From Henckelia pumila (taxonomy: Eukaryota; Streptophyta; Magnoliopsida; Lamiales; Gesneriaceae), in assembly GCF_033568475.1 (NCBI RefSeq), contig NC_133121.1, positions 5,642,001-5,706,000 of the forward strand: 64,000 nt of DNA. Direction: 5' to 3'. How positions within the stretch are numbered: the first letter of the stretch is position 1; every line of letters begins with the position of its first letter. Positions 24,468 through 37,400 of the stretch are shown in pieces. The notes beneath the pieces were generated by a model. The model had not been told where the DNA came from. It saw only the letters and a list, made by a program, of their open reading frames with translations, and made no database searches. The position numbers and the translations under genes were made by a program.

Positions 24468-24731
24468 ATTCCTTCCGTGCCATATATATTGTTCTTTTTG
24501 GATTTTCACATAGATTAAGAAAAATATATTGAGAAATCAAATTTTATATAAATTTCATATTTTATCTCTATTCAATGTATTAAAAAATGATTGCACAATT
24601 TTTAAGATGTAGTTAATAGGTGTATATTAGTAAAAAAGTGTAAAAAAATATTACTAAATATGGTATATGAATATATATTTGGGACAAACAAAAAATGAAA
24701 CATTAACAATATAATTGGAACGAAAGTAGTA
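24468..24731. mobile_element. Stowaway-type MITE (Tc1/mariner-like)
   Basis: The left end TATTCCTTCCGTGCCATAT and the right end, read in reverse, TACTACTTTCGTTCCAATTAT are versions of the well-known TACTCCCTCCGTCCC terminus of plant Stowaway elements. The TA dinucleotide is present at both borders. About 262 bp, very AT-rich, no coding capacity. Confidence 0.7.
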
Positions 24732-25957
24732 TTATAAAATAAAATATGAGAGAAAAAAAAAACATTATCTTAATATCTCAGGTGAACGCATGAGATGTGA
24801 AGATTTTTATTTAATGAAATATATTACATTTTGTTTTTAAAATTTAAGATAACCGCTATTTTTTTTTAAAAAATAATAATAAAAAAAATTGAACGATGTT
24901 TAAAAGAAATGTGAAACCAAAACTTGGAGTGTGAGGTATTTTTGGGATTAGAATTTTTTTTCACTAAGTCACAGTTTTTATTATTGTCTCTTCTTTCATA
25001 TAATAACTAGCTACCGCACACACACAATGTATGCGTAATATAATATATGTGAGTGGAATTGAAAAAACAGTGTGTAATTTGAAATGAACTGAATGTATAA
25101 TAAAACTTTCGCTCTCACTAATCCAATCCATGTTTGTGCATGTCGGTTCTAATAAAATGCATGTATAAAAATTCAAGAGCAGTTGATAAGAATATGGGAG
25201 TAATGTTTGTATTAGAGTTGGAAGGGTATTTTTTAAATTTACACAATAACACATAGAAATTATTCTTTTTTATTGTTGATATGAAGACTATATTTGGCAA
25301 ATTGCATAAAAATATCAAATATGGTTAGTATCAACTCCTCTTGCTTTATTAAATACTAAGAAATAATAATAATAATATATAGATATTAAAATAATAAGAA
25401 ATAATAATTTTATATACATAATATTATACATATATAAATTATAATATTATGTATTTAAAATTAATTATACATATGGAATATATTGTTAAACGAAGTAAAT
25501 TGGAAGTGGTAGGAAAAGGATAAGAACAAACTTTAGTCATTAATGTACTAATATAAAATTAGTTTTCATATATTTTAAGTTGTATAGTTTAAAATCATCT
25601 CATCTTTTGAGGAAATGAATGCGCTACTTCCATGATTAGTTCGATATATAATTTTTAATTTATTATATAATTCAAATCTACAATGAGATTATTGAGATGA
25701 AATAAAGATATGAAAACGATCAATATACAATTTTCTTTTTTTAAAAAGGCAAAGAAATAATCAATACACATTATATATCTTTCGCACCGAAGTGTGCCCG
25801 ATCCAAAAAATGTGTTAAATAAATTCACATAATGTGTGTGTTTTTCTTGTTTAAATTACAAAAGTGTTGATCAAATTGCATCACAATATAGTAAAGTGAA
25901 TGGAATCAAAGATGACATTAATGACTTTACATATTCATGGGTCATCTCATTCTATGT
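24732..25957. other. AT-rich intergenic DNA
   Basis: No gene. Two small minus-strand frames (24964-25318) have no recognisable domain and an AT-driven composition. AAT/TAAT runs lie at about 25361-25380 and 25395-25450. Confidence 0.45.
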
Positions 25958-26627
25958 TATATCCAATGTTATAAAAAGCGCTAGACGGTAGGCGGGCGGC
26001 GACCCACCGTCTAGCGCCTAGCACCTAGCCGCTTAGGCAGGGCCTAGGCGGTTTTTTTTTAAAATCTAAATAATAAATAACTTAAAATATTCATGAGTTT
26101 TACTATAAAATATAATTTTTATATTTATGTTTTTCAATTTTTGTACGAAACGTCTAGGTGGTTTTTTTTTAAAAAAACTAAATAATAAATAACTTGAAAT
26201 ATTCATGAGTTTTACCATAAAATATAATTCTTTCAATTTTTATACGAAACTCTTATAAAATTTTAATAATAATAATAATAACAACAACAACAACAAGATA
26301 AATATTAATAGATATAAAGTCTTCATATGTAATATGATATTTAATTTTTTTTTGACTTTTTTTTATGCGCTTCTTCTTCTTTTTTTTTGTGTTTGTTTCT
26401 CGCTTCGCGTCTCTCTTTTATTTTTTCATTTTTAATTTTTTTAATAAAAAATAGTAACAGCCTAGGCGGATTTCTGTAATCCTAGGCAGCGCACAAGGCG
26501 GGAGATTAGGCGGGTAACACCTAGATGCATAGCCTAACAAGAAAGCGAGGTGATGAGCAACCGTCTAGCGCCTAAGCGACGCCTAAACGGGTCTAGACAG
26601 TGCCTTTTAGAACACTGATTATATCAA
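25958..26627. mobile_element. Non-autonomous hAT-like element with GGCGCTAGGCGG-rich ends
   Basis: Element 25966-26619 (654 bp) flanked by TATATCCA (25958-25965) and TATATCAA (26620-26627), an 8-bp duplication with one mismatch. The ends ATGTTATAAAAAGCGC and, reversed, ATCAGTGTTCTAAAAGGC are inverted repeats. Inside both ends the sequence is dense in CTAGGCG, CGCCTAG and GGCGGG words that can pair with each other. The middle is AT-rich with two near copies of an AAATAATAAATAACTT block. It has no transposase, so it was moved in trans. Confidence 0.75.
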
Positions 26628-28026
26628 GAGTAACATTATCGTTTTTGTATCAATATTTTTTATTATGCGAAGAGATGTTCACAAACATTTGACACAAACA
26701 CACCGAGAGTAAAATTTCAGGTCTAACAAAGACTATTTTCAATACTTTCACTCTCCTTGTCGCTTTCTTAACATGTTTTTCGACTTTTATATGTGAGGCA
26801 TTCGAGCGATAAATATCGAATTCCAATTCAAACCTCCTACTAAGCAACATTAATCATTTAAAAATATTGTATGATTGATGTTAAAAATAATTATGTATAG
26901 ACTATAGTGAATCTGAATATACAAGATCGGAAATTCTTAAAAGAGATTCTCAAGATCTAGAAAACGAATTGATTATGGCTTTAAATTCTTTTTAGGGGGA
27001 TTATTTTAATTGAAGGATTCCTTATGCTTTGGATGATGAGTTGTTTAGTACGTGGATTAATTTGGCCTCTTTCTCTTCGCAAAGCAAAAAACCGATTAAT
27101 AAATGGATGTCAAGTCTATCCCGACAACTCAAGCTCTTGTTTCCCATCTTCCAACTTACCTCGTATTTGCAAATACTAATCACGATTTAATTTTTATTCT
27201 ATTAAACAATGGTTAACGAGACGATAAATGATATATAAATTTTTATTTTATTAAACAATAATTAATACGTTGGATGAGACGATGAATGATATATGTAATA
27301 TTTAGATTATAAATTCGTGTATATAGATAATATGATGATCTATGAGTTTAACCATATATTTATAAAACTTGAACAAAACATTATATGATTTACGATAATG
27401 AAATCATATTTTATCTTTCGCGTTAAATGGTACGTTAATGTATATTTAATTCCAATTATTTTGGGTTGAAAGCTTATTTGAAGTACATTTTACTTGCGTT
27501 TTATTTGACACCCACTTCCATAGCTTTAAGAAATATCCCATGATTTAGGGGGGGAAATTAATTTAATTTCGTTGTGTGTGGGTTTATGTCACTCACTATT
27601 AATTAATGGAATTGTATAAAAATTAAACTTTCGGAAATTATATAATTTTTTAAGTTCCTCAACATTCATGAAATTTAGAAAAAGTAAGCATTTATGGAAG
27701 TATATAAGTTTTAAAAATATTTTAAAATAAGTAAAATTTCGAATAAAAAAATTAAAATCATATCCACAACGCTTAAATAATTCTTGATTAGTTTACAAAT
27801 TTAATTGTTTTTTTCCAGTTTCAGCTAATTATGTGTTCTTCCAAAGAGATCTGATGAGTTTGGTGTGTGTGTGTATGGAACGTTCATGATAAATCCCTCA
27901 CACAAAATGGTTTAAAAAAATATCATATGATTGCTACAAAGTAAAGAAAGGTGAACCTCACATTTTTCTTGATAATTGAAAAGAAATAAAATTTAACAAA
28001 ACATTTTTGTCCATCTGAAGCAAAAA
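26628..28026. other. Intergenic DNA and 3' side of the MFS gene
   Basis: No gene seen. AT-rich, with a TG run at 27861-27874. The last 100-200 bp before 28027 would be the MFS 3' UTR. Confidence 0.5.
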
Positions 28027-30515
28027 TCATAGCATCTCAGTTTCCTTGGAACCACCTAGCCTAGCATTCTCCCTGTCCTGCTTAAAAGTCCAGTACAAAG
28101 GAGTGTAAAACAAGCAGCACAAGGCAGTAGGAACCACCATCATCGAGATAAGCCCTCTCGACAAAGCATACGCCTCTCTAGGCGACCCAAGAACCGGATC
28201 CACAGACTTGGGATCGTACCCGTACATCTTCTCTGCAAGGATCCCCACAAGGGGGGCTGCGAACGAGGAGAATGACAGCTCAAAAGCACGATCAAAGGCG
28301 TATATCATGGTACGGTGTTTTACGGGGACAACCTCAGCAAACATAGGGCCATTTGTGGCGGTTGCACACCAACTTACTGTTAGCCCCATAAAGAATAAGG
28401 TGACAGCAAATGTGTAGTAGCTGGTTACAGTTTGTGGGATGACAGTCAGAAGAAATATTGAAAATGGGATTCCTGTAAATGAGCTGAACTGTGCACACAT
28501 GACACGTCCAGCTAAAGGGTATATTTGGGACATTTTGTCGGCTATTACACCTCCAAGAAACGACCCTAGAGCGCACCCAGCAGCGAAAAGACCAACCAAA
28601 GCTGCTGCACTGTTGTGATCAAAGCCTGAGAGAAAAAGTTTAGGCATGAATGAGCTAGTCTTGAGGCAAGTTTGGCTCATTTCATCAAGAATCAAATTGG
28701 TGGAAATTTCACTGAAAAGGAACATGTGAAAAAATCCTACCTATTAACTCAAACCACAAGGTGAAGAAAACGATGGCTGTCCAAGGGATTGAGCCAACAA
28801 GACCTTGTAAAACAATGTACCGAAAGGTTGGCACTTTCATAACGGCTTTCATGGTCGCCCATGATTCCAACCATATAGTCGTAGAACTTGTAATTTCTTT
28901 CTCTATCAAATTCTCCCTAAATCAAAGAAAAACCAACTCACAAATCATCTTTGAATCTTGAGATAAAGAGAAAACAGATGGTTGACAAATCTTTACCTAT
29001 CAGAAATCTTGATCGTATCATGACCGTCACTAGCTCTTCTTGGATCAACAACAAAGCGAAAAACAAGAAACCCGATTAATGCACTTAAACTTGCCATCAC
29101 GATAAAGGAGAATCTCCATCCGGGCATTCCCCAAAAATTGTAACCAGCCATAACTGTTGCAATAGCACCACCTCCTATACCTCCCACTGTTCCAACAAGA
29201 TTCAAAAACCCAAATCCAGCACCTCTCACACCATCCGAATAGCTATCTGCGATAAAAGACTGAAGTGCCGGTATAACAATTGCTAGTCCAACGCCATTTA
29301 CTGCTCGCCAAAATGCAACTTGAAGGAAATATTTGCTTACACCAACCGCTGCTGTAGATAATGCCCAACATAGAATGCCAATTGAAAGAACGGTTGGGCG
29401 GTCATAATTCATGGCTAATACACCTGCAACAGGTGATGCTAACCCTTGCACAAAGTTTCGTATGAACGTAAGGTATCCAAGATCAGATGGCCCAGCTTCA
29501 AAGGTTTCACTGACTTCTTTATAAACAGCAGGAAGGAGATTCTCATCAGCGCGCTCCATTATAGCGGCCATATTGATGATAATTAAAGAAAGAGAAATCC
29601 CGAAAATTTTTCTTGCTCTGTAGTATGTAAAACACAATTAGTCAGATGAAATTTACCTCAAATGTTCTTCAAAGGAACCAAAGAGAATCATGGAGTGGGA
29701 ACTGTAACATCTTGGTATTGCACAAAGCTAAAGCTCTAGTAACACAACCATCCCGACCATTGATACAAAGTACATTGAATTTAGAGGTTATGTATATTAT
29801 ACACATAACAGAAGGATTGGTTGACGAAGCCTCTAGATTGCAAGTGTCGCGAAATACTTTATGAAGTGTTACTGACATTTGAAACGAAGGACGAACGAAT
29901 CGCAGAGTTGGAAACCACAAAATTGTTAAACAAGAGTGAAGCACGTATCAAGAGGTTGAAGAAAACAAAACTCCATGTTTTTTGTGGCAAATTCCGAATG
30001 CCCTCTGTGATCTTTATTTCCCCATTACTAAAAGAGTACTGTAACATTGCATAAGCAATGTCAATTTCCAAGCAACAAGATAAGAGGCACTTCTAATTTA
30101 CTAACTACAAGTACAGTTGTATATAAAAAAAATCTGATGAGCAACACCAGCAGCCAATCCCTTACCAGTAATCGGGATTCATAATCAGAGAAAATGACTA
30201 CTAAATCCCAAAATCTTTCCTCGAAATGTCTGTTCCCATATAACGAATGAACATAAGCTGAATAGTGGTCGACCATAAATTCAAACAGAATCACAACAAT
30301 CTACCCATGAGCCAAAATGATCAAATATTTCCGATGTTTTTTTATAAAAATCCAATCTTGAAGGGACCAAAACAACAAAAAGAAGCAAACCGAAATCATA
30401 TCCCAACCGCAAACCGCATCAAGAAACTAACACCCAATCAACGGATCAGAAACAGAAAGCGGACAGCAGGGGATAACGATAACCATAACATGGGTGAATC
30501 GAAAACTAACTTCAT
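28027..30515 (-). CDS. Major facilitator superfamily transporter (At4g36790/At2g18590 type)
   Basis: Membrane transporter with 466 aa and about 12 membrane segments; the substrate of this plant group is unknown to me. Coding exons on the minus strand are 30511-30515 (ATGAA only), 28997-29617, 28741-28916 and 28027-28625, in phase. The tiny first exon is supported because ATGAA joined to the next exon gives MKARKIFGISLSLI, matching the short start of the Arabidopsis relatives, and GTTAGT follows it as a donor. The first half has IMERADENLLPAVYKEV, FIRNFVQGLASPVAGVLAMN, the MFS-like YDRPTVLSIGILCWALSTAA and WRAVNGVGLAIVIPALQSFI. The second half has GLFAAGCALGSFLGGVIADK, equivalent to motif A between segments 8 and 9, and a C-terminal SRGLISMMVVPTALCCLFYT helix. 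The first intron is about 890 bp and lies right after the start codon. Confidence 0.92.
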
Positions 30516-30760
30516 GGCTCCAAGATTTGTCGGAAGCAGATTCTTGGATCGAAAATCAGCAGCCCCACGAACTCTGGATACCCTCAGGCCAAGGCCCATA
30601 AAACACTCGAAAGTCAACTGCAAGAAATCCTGGGATATTGTCGCGGGAGGCTGATCTCGATTAGCCAGCGGGCATCGCCAAGCACTGTGATGTGGTCGTG
30701 TGAAGCATTGACCAACCCATGATAGAATTTTCGAGCTTTTAAGTAACGTCAATTTACACT
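30516..30760 (-). promoter_or_regulatory. 5' leader of the MFS gene
   Basis: The roughly 240 bp before the ATG are GC-richer than the flanks, as expected for a transcribed leader. An open frame crosses it (30438-30752), but its translation matches nothing and it is out of phase with the transporter, so I treat it as leader. Confidence 0.45.
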
Positions 30761-30767
30761 CCTTATG

Positions 30768-30805
<38 letters not shown>

Positions 30806-30925
30806 TATATATTTATTATGTATTTATTATTGTACATAAATCGCATGGTATTTTGATAATATATAAAGCTTTTAAGTAACGTCAATTTACACTCCTTATG
30901 TATTTATTATAAATCGCATGATAGA
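30721..30925. repeat. Tandem duplication in the MFS upstream region with ATT microsatellite
   Basis: A unit containing GATAGAATTTTCGA and GCTTTTAAGTAACGTCAATT followed by TACACTCCTTATGTATTTAT occurs at about 30721-30780 and again, with its parts in shifted order, at about 30868-30935. Between them an (ATT)n run occupies about 30771-30804. The two copies are nearly identical, so the duplication is recent. It lies just upstream of the transcribed leader. Confidence 0.75.
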
Positions 30926-30935
30926 ATTTTCGATT

Positions 30936-32346
30936 CGTTTCATGAATAAAAATCCGTGATACCATGTCATTTTGAAATGTTTATTTCTTATGAAATTTTT
31001 TGATAAAATTATATTTTTGGTCTTGTAATTTCCAGTTTTTGATCGACGAAAACGAATCAATTTATATAGTCCTTTGAGACTTTGATAAAACAAAAATGAA
31101 AAATGAGGAAAAAAAATACAAATTACGATATTAAAAAAAACAAATTCATTGTAAAAAGATTTAAAAAATAACAAAAATACAAATTACAGGAAATATATAT
31201 AATTTTCCACGAAAAAATGATAATAATTAGATTTATTCGAAAATTGTTTAGCACCAATTCTAATCTAGTTTCAAAATATATTTCTGAAAAAATATATCAT
31301 ATATTGTTGTATTTTATGAAGGAAAAACAATTTAGAATGTCTGTTTCTTCTCTAATATGTAATTGTTTTTAATTTTGAAACTATTTTATTGGATTAATAA
31401 TAATTCATATATGTAGTGAATTTGAAATTACTAGAGAATATATTTTTATGAAAAAGGGGAGAAATAAAATAAATATGATGTTATACTTATATATTTCGTA
31501 CAATAAAAACATTTTATATTTGGATTCGTTTGTCATGCACAAATTTTTTACTCTCTCCCTGTCTTTAGATATTGTCCTGGCTGATGCGAGAAAATTACTC
31601 CGCTGTGGATGTTTTTGGGGTTTTTTTATTTTTAATTTAAAAAAATAAAATATTTCAAAAATAAGAAGTGTACAAAAACATTTCAAAAATACTTTAAAAC
31701 GATGTCGATGACAGCGGACCCTGCAAAATAATTTTGCAGCGGACGAAAGCGGACCCTGCCATATAGATAGCGGACGCTGCTAGTTGCATGGGGACTTGCG
31801 CCCGGCAATACCCCATGCCTTTTTTTCTTTTTTTTTTTAATTTTTTTTTAAATTTTTTAATTTGTTTTTATAATTTATTTAATTTATAAATATTTATATA
31901 AAAAATGATTATGTATTTGATATTAAAAGGTAATTTTTTTCTCAAAAAATCAAACTTTTAATTTTAATTTTCGATTTAATTACCAAATAAAAAAATTATT
32001 AAGATAAAAATTAAAAATTTAACAGGTAAAAAATTAAACAGATTAAATAAATTTGTTTGTAATCAGTTATACTTATAAAAAAATTTGTTAACTTAAATAA
32101 ACATATTTTGATTTGTAAATATTTTTATAAAAAAAATTATGTATTTGTTATTAATACCGTAATTTTTTTTTCAAAAAATCAATCTTTTAATTTTAATGTT
32201 GGACTTGATTACCAGCTAAAAATATTATTAAGATTTGAAAGGGAACAAAATCATGGGGCGTTAACTACAATTTTATTTTTATTCGATTTGAAAGGGAACA
32301 AAATCATATTTTTTTAATTATATTATTATTATTATATATATATATT
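30936..32346. other. Intergenic AT-rich DNA with foldback and repeated AGCGGACSCTGC words
   Basis: At about 30999-31192 a degenerate palindrome (TTTTTGGTCTTGTAATTTCC at the left, AAAAATACAAATTACAGGAA at the right) resembles the foldbacks at 40637-41478. At 31711-31790 the word AGCGGACCCTGC or close versions occurs several times in a small GC-rich island, like a degraded LTR piece. The rest is AT-rich with no gene. A stretch at 31880-32320 contains two related halves (ATTATGTATTTG...AAAAATCAA), perhaps an old duplication. Confidence 0.4.
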
Positions 32347-32540
32347 TAAAAAAAGAGTTGTTCCCGAAAGGTATTACCGATTATACCGAAGCGATCACGA
32401 CCTAGAGGCGGATCTACAACATGGCCCCCCAAAATTTTTTTCGAAGTCTTATTATTATATATGATTTTTTTGTTAGTATATGTATATATATAAATAAAAA
32501 GTTAGATGAATTGACAACTGGGACGTGCAGCTTAGGTGGT

Positions 32541-33167
32541 GATGTGTTTAGGGATGACAACGGGGCAGGTTCGAGGTTGGTTTGGGAAAACCCGAGACCC
32601 GACCCGCCTCCCTGTGGACCCGACCCGCCCCATACCGTGGACCCGACGGGTCCAATCCGGGTTAGACCCGTTGAATCCGCCAAATTAAATATAATTTAAA
32701 TTATATTAAATAAAATTTTAAATAAGTTAAAAAATTAACAAATCATTATTAAATTTATTTTTCAAATTTAAATTAATAATATTTAAGATAAAAAATATTT
32801 TTACAAGTTAAAATATATAATTTTAATTAAAATAATAATTAATAACTAAGAAAAAATCATAATAATATATTTTCATATTAAAAATATAATAATATATTAA
32901 AATTTTTTAAATCTAAAAATATTATAAACTTAAATTAAGGATAAAGTATTGATTATGTAATATAAATAATATAATTATATATTGTTAATATATATACATA
33001 TATAATTTATATTTATATTTAATATATATTTTTTTGGCGGGGTGGGTTCGGCCAAACCTTGGACCCGCATCTGGACCTGCTTGGTCGGGTCTAAACTCGC
33101 CCCGCTAGGCCAGGTTCAATGCGGGGTCGGGTTTAGACCCCGACTCATTGCCATCTCTAGATGTGTT
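32541..33167. mobile_element. hAT element with TAGGGATGRCAA ends and perfect 8-bp duplication
   Basis: GATGTGTT at 32541-32548 and 33160-33167 flanks a 611-bp element (32549-33159). Ends are TAGGGATGACAACGGGGC and, reversed, TAGAGATGGCAATGAGTC. Both ends are rich in GACCCG/CGGGTC words and the middle is about 85% AT by eye. It is non-autonomous. It interrupts the hAT element at 32402-33969, so it is younger. Confidence 0.9.
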
Positions 33168-33259
33168 TACTTCAGTTAGTAGTGCAAAGGTTCGAATCTC
33201 AATGAAGATTACAGGGGACTCTTATTTTTTTGTTTTTATTAACTTTTTACTCATGACAA

Positions 33260-33423
33260 AAACTTCTATGAGACAGTCTCAAGGGTCATTTTTATGAGAC
33301 GGATCTCTTATATGGGTTATCCATTAAAAAGTATTATATTTTATGTCAAAAGTATTACTTATTATTATAAATATGGGTAGGATTGACCCGTCTCACGAAT
33401 GAGACCGTCTCACAGGAGTGTTA
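33260..33423. mobile_element. MITE of the TGAGACGG/GACCCGTCTCA family, copy 1
   Basis: About 164 bp. It starts AACTTCTATGAGACAGTCTC and ends GAGACCGTCTCACAGGAGTG plus TTA, which are imperfect inverted repeats. The core ATGGGTTATCCATTAAAAAG and AAATATGGGTAGGATTGACC are shared almost exactly with 42635-42800. It lies inside the hAT element at 32402-33969. Confidence 0.8.
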
Positions 33424-34421
33424 CTCTTTACTCATTTGCTTTGTTTTTTGAACTACTCTAATTTTGTTTTTTTTTTTAACGTTTTACTTATTGGCTTTTA
33501 TTAGTAGCTACAAACCAAAATCTAAAATTTTATTTCCACTCATTTTTTCGTGTTGAATAATATCTACCAAATTAGTAAAGATAAAAATATTTTATGGACT
33601 TTAAATTAAATTATAAAATAAAGTAGCAAATGATAAAAAAAATAGAGTTTTTATTAAGTTAAAATTTGATTTCGCTAAAAATGGTGGATCTCCTTGACCC
33701 TTGAACGTTTTTAAAATCTTATTGCTTTCTAAAAAACATATGTATATATTATTTATTTTTTATTTATTTATTCACACTCCAATATAAATTATTTTTTTTA
33801 TAAGACCAATATAAAGTTATTGATCGTGAAACTAATGCACGAACCACAATTCCGAAAAAGCGGAAGTGGCGACCCCCACTGATAATTGGTAATTCCGCCA
33901 CCATATCACACAACCATCACCTAGCTAGTATGCGGCCTCCCCGACCTTTAGATCCTGGATCCGCCCCTGATCATGACGATAATAAAATTGCGAAATAAAA
34001 TAATCAGCAAGAATACCAATAATTTACGTGGTTCATCCAATGTAGGCTACGTCCACGGAGCTACTGCATATATTTATTTCAGGAAGAAATATTACAAGTA
34101 TATACAAAACACTTTCCTTCACACTATCCCACACCCCGAGTATAATCGAGAAAATAATTTCTCTGTCCAGCAGAAGAGAACACTCAAGAAACCTCTTTAC
34201 TCGCTTTTATTTAAGAAGCTTTTTATTGCTTCGTTTTGGGATGTTTAAACTGAGGAAGGGTAGAGCTTACAAAGCGTGTGAAATAAATATATTTCATCCG
34301 GCAACCAATAACCATCAGCTAGCCACCAATCGGATTAAATGCTTGTATCCGCCAAACTCAATTGATTCCCAAATTCATGGTATATGTTTCCCGACAACTT
34401 CATAAATGCTCTTACCTAACA

Positions 34422-34434
34422 TTTCTCTCACTTG
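34422..34434 (-). other. Copia polypurine tract
   Basis: On the minus strand AAGTGAGAGAAA directly precedes the TGTTAGG start of the LTR, where plus-strand priming would occur. Confidence 0.65.
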
Positions 34435-37400
34435 AAGACTTGATTTCAATCATGGCTTCACACAGTCAATGCAGCAGCTCATGCTTCATCTCTTATACTT
34501 GCAGTCTGACTGAAGTTGAACACAACTTCAGTTTGTCAGTGATTACAGTCTTCGTGAGCATATCAGCTGGATTTCTGCTTTCAGGAATCTTCTCAAGCAT
34601 CAAGATTTCATCTTCCAAAACTGATATGATAAAATGGTATCGAACCTGTATATGCTTTGTCCTAGCATGATATACAGGATTCTTTGCCAAATGAATAGCA
34701 CTCTGACTGTCACAGTATAACATATTATCCTTAAGCTTCTGACTCAATTCCTCAAAAAATGATCGCAACCAAATCATCTCTTTTATCGCGTCTTTCACTG
34801 CAACGTACTCAGCTTCAGAAGTCGAAAGTGCGAATATCTTTTGCAATTTAGACACCCAGCTTACTTTCGTACCACCTAATGTGAACACATACCCAGTAGT
34901 AAGTTTTCGACCGTCTAGGTCACCACCCATATTGGTATCGACATATCATTGTAAGTCCCGATTAGTCCTCCTGAAGCATAAAGATAAACCAGCAGTACCT
35001 TTCAAGTACCTGAGAATCCACTTCACTGCTTCCTAATGTTGTTTTCTCGGATTGCTTATAAATCTGCTCACAACTCCCACTGCATGTGCTATATCTGGTC
35101 TTAAGCACACCGTTGCTTACATGAGGCTTCTGATAGCAGAAGCATAATGAACCTTGTTCATGTAAGCCTGCTCCTGCTCTGTTGATGGTGATTGTTCTTT
35201 GGTTAGTTTGAAATGAATAGCCAAAGGAGTACTCACAGCTTTAGCTTCATCCATATTAAATCTGTTAACAAAATGAATAGCCAAAGGAGTACTCGCAGCT
35301 TTAGCTTCATCCATATTAAATCTGTTAACAACTTTTTTCACGTACTCTTCTTGAGATAACTTCAAGATTCCATTCACCCGATCTCTTAAGATTCTTATTC
35401 CAAGGATTTGCTTTGCAGCACCCAAATCTCTTAAGCTTATCAATTTCCTCCAGACAAGATCCTTCTATCAACATATCATCTACATATAGCAGTAGTATGA
35501 TATAAGAACCATCAAACGTTTTCACATAACAGCGGTGATTGGCTTGGCACCTCAGAAACCATTGTTGCTCATAAATCCTTCAAACTGTTTGTACCACTGT
35601 CTTGGAGCTTGTTTGAGATCGTACAAGCTCTTCTGAAGTTTGCATAAAATTTTCTATTTTCCTCGTACTTCAAATACTTGTGGCTGTTTCATATAAATTT
35701 CTTCATCTAGGTCACCATGAATAAACGTCGTCTTTACATCTAACTGCTCCAGATGTAAGTCTTCCTTTGCCACTAGTCCAAGTACTGTCCTGACTTCTGA
35801 TAGTGGTTAACTTTACAACTTGAGAGAAAATCTTGTTTTAATCAACGCAATCTCTTTGTTGAAAGCCTTTTACAACAAGTCTTGCCTTGTACCATTTGCT
35901 GTCATTAATTTCTGCTTTGATCTGATACAACAACTTGTTGTGTAATGCCTTTTTGCCTTTCGAAAGTTCTGTTAACTCCCAAGTCTGATTGGATGATAGT
36001 GAATCCATCTCGTCTTTCATGGATAAATCCCACTTGATTGAATCATCATTTTGCATTGCTTCTTCAAAGGTCTCTGGTTCACCTCTATCTGTCAGCAAAA
36101 TATAATGAAGTGCAAAGGAGTATCTCTCAGGCAGTCTAATTGTTCTCGAAGATCTCATGAGTTCAATCACTGGAATGTCTGATCTGTCCTTGTACAATAC
36201 TTTCTCATTGAAAATGACATCTCTGCTTTGAATGATGTTCCGATTATGGTCATCCCAGAACCGATAACCAAAATTTTTATCTCCATAACCAATAAAGAAA
36301 CATTTTTTTGATTTCGGTTCAAGTTTCGTTCTGATGGCTGAATCAATATGAACATATGAAAAACAACCAAACATTTTCAAGAAAGAAAGGTTTACTCTTT
36401 TGCCACTCCAGACATCCTTTGGTATTCTGCAATCAAGTGAAATCGAAGGTTCTTTGTTGATCAAATACGCTGCAGTGTTAACTGCATCAGCTCATAATGA
36501 TTTTTGCAGTCCAACGTGCAATCTCATGCTCCTGGAACGTTCAATCAGTGTTCTGTTCATTCTTTAAGTCACTCCATTCTGTTGAGGAGTACGAGGAATG
36601 ATTTTCTCCATCTTGAGTCCGTTTTATGCACAATACTTCTAGAACTCACCATTTTTATATTCTCCACCATTATCAGACCGTAGGCACTTCACTTTCAAGT
36701 TGGTCTGATTTTCAACCATGGCTTTCCACACCTCTTAAAGGTCTCATAAACATCAGATTTATTTTTCAAAAAATAAACCCAAACTTTTTCTGCTCGAATA
36801 GTCAATATATGTGACGTAGTATCTCGAGCCTCCAAGAGATGCCATAGGAGACGTTACCTACTGAACCAACTTTAACTTTGATGCTTTTGGTTCTCTGCCG
36901 TCTTTCGAAAAACTCACATTTTTCTGCTTTTCAAGAACACAACTTTCACACAATTTGCGTTCGGCAGTTTTTAATTATGGTAGTTTCCCTTTTGATATCA
37001 ACATCTTCATTCCCTTCTCACTCATATGCCCAAGTCTACAATGCTATAGACTTGAATTAGCTCCAGCATCCACGGTTGCAAGCATATCTCTGCAACTGGA
37101 AGTCATATAAAGGGTTCCAGTTTTCTTTCCAAGAGCAATAATCATGGTTCCTTTGCTCACTTTCAAAGAGCCATCACCAAAGGTCACTTTATGGCCTTCG
37201 TCATCGAGTTGTCTCACTGAGATCAGATTCCGGGTCAATCTTGGTACATGCCTTACTTTTTTGAGTTTCTAGATAGATCCGTTTGATATTTTCAAATGGA
37301 CCTCTCCCATACCAGCTATTTCCAAAGGTTTTCCATCTGCCAAAAAAACTTTTCCGTAATTACTGAATACCTCACGATCACCGGTGGTATAAAACGAAAC

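Larger units (their letters stand above)
32394..33977. mobile_element. hAT-like element inserted in the copia LTR
   Basis: Element 32402-33969 (1568 bp including two nested elements) flanked by ATCACGAC (32394-32401) and ATCATGAC (33970-33977), 7 of 8 identical. Ends CTAGAGGCGGATCTAC and, reversed, CAGGGGCGGATCCAGG are the widespread plant hAT terminus of the GGGGCGGATCCAG type. Without its passengers it is about 0.8 kb and has no transposase, so it is non-autonomous. Confidence 0.8.
32372..34421 (-). repeat. Copia LTR, left copy (3' LTR on the minus strand), interrupted
   Basis: LTR sequence occupies 32372-32401 and 33970-34421. The material between is a hAT element inserted at an ATCACGAC site, which now appears as ATCACGAC/ATCATGAC on the two sides. 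Confidence 0.85.

Noticed and set aside
30438-30752. Separate gene in the MFS leader (104 codons, minus strand)
   Set aside because: No known domain, and the region is best explained as the transporter's 5' leader with its short first coding exon.
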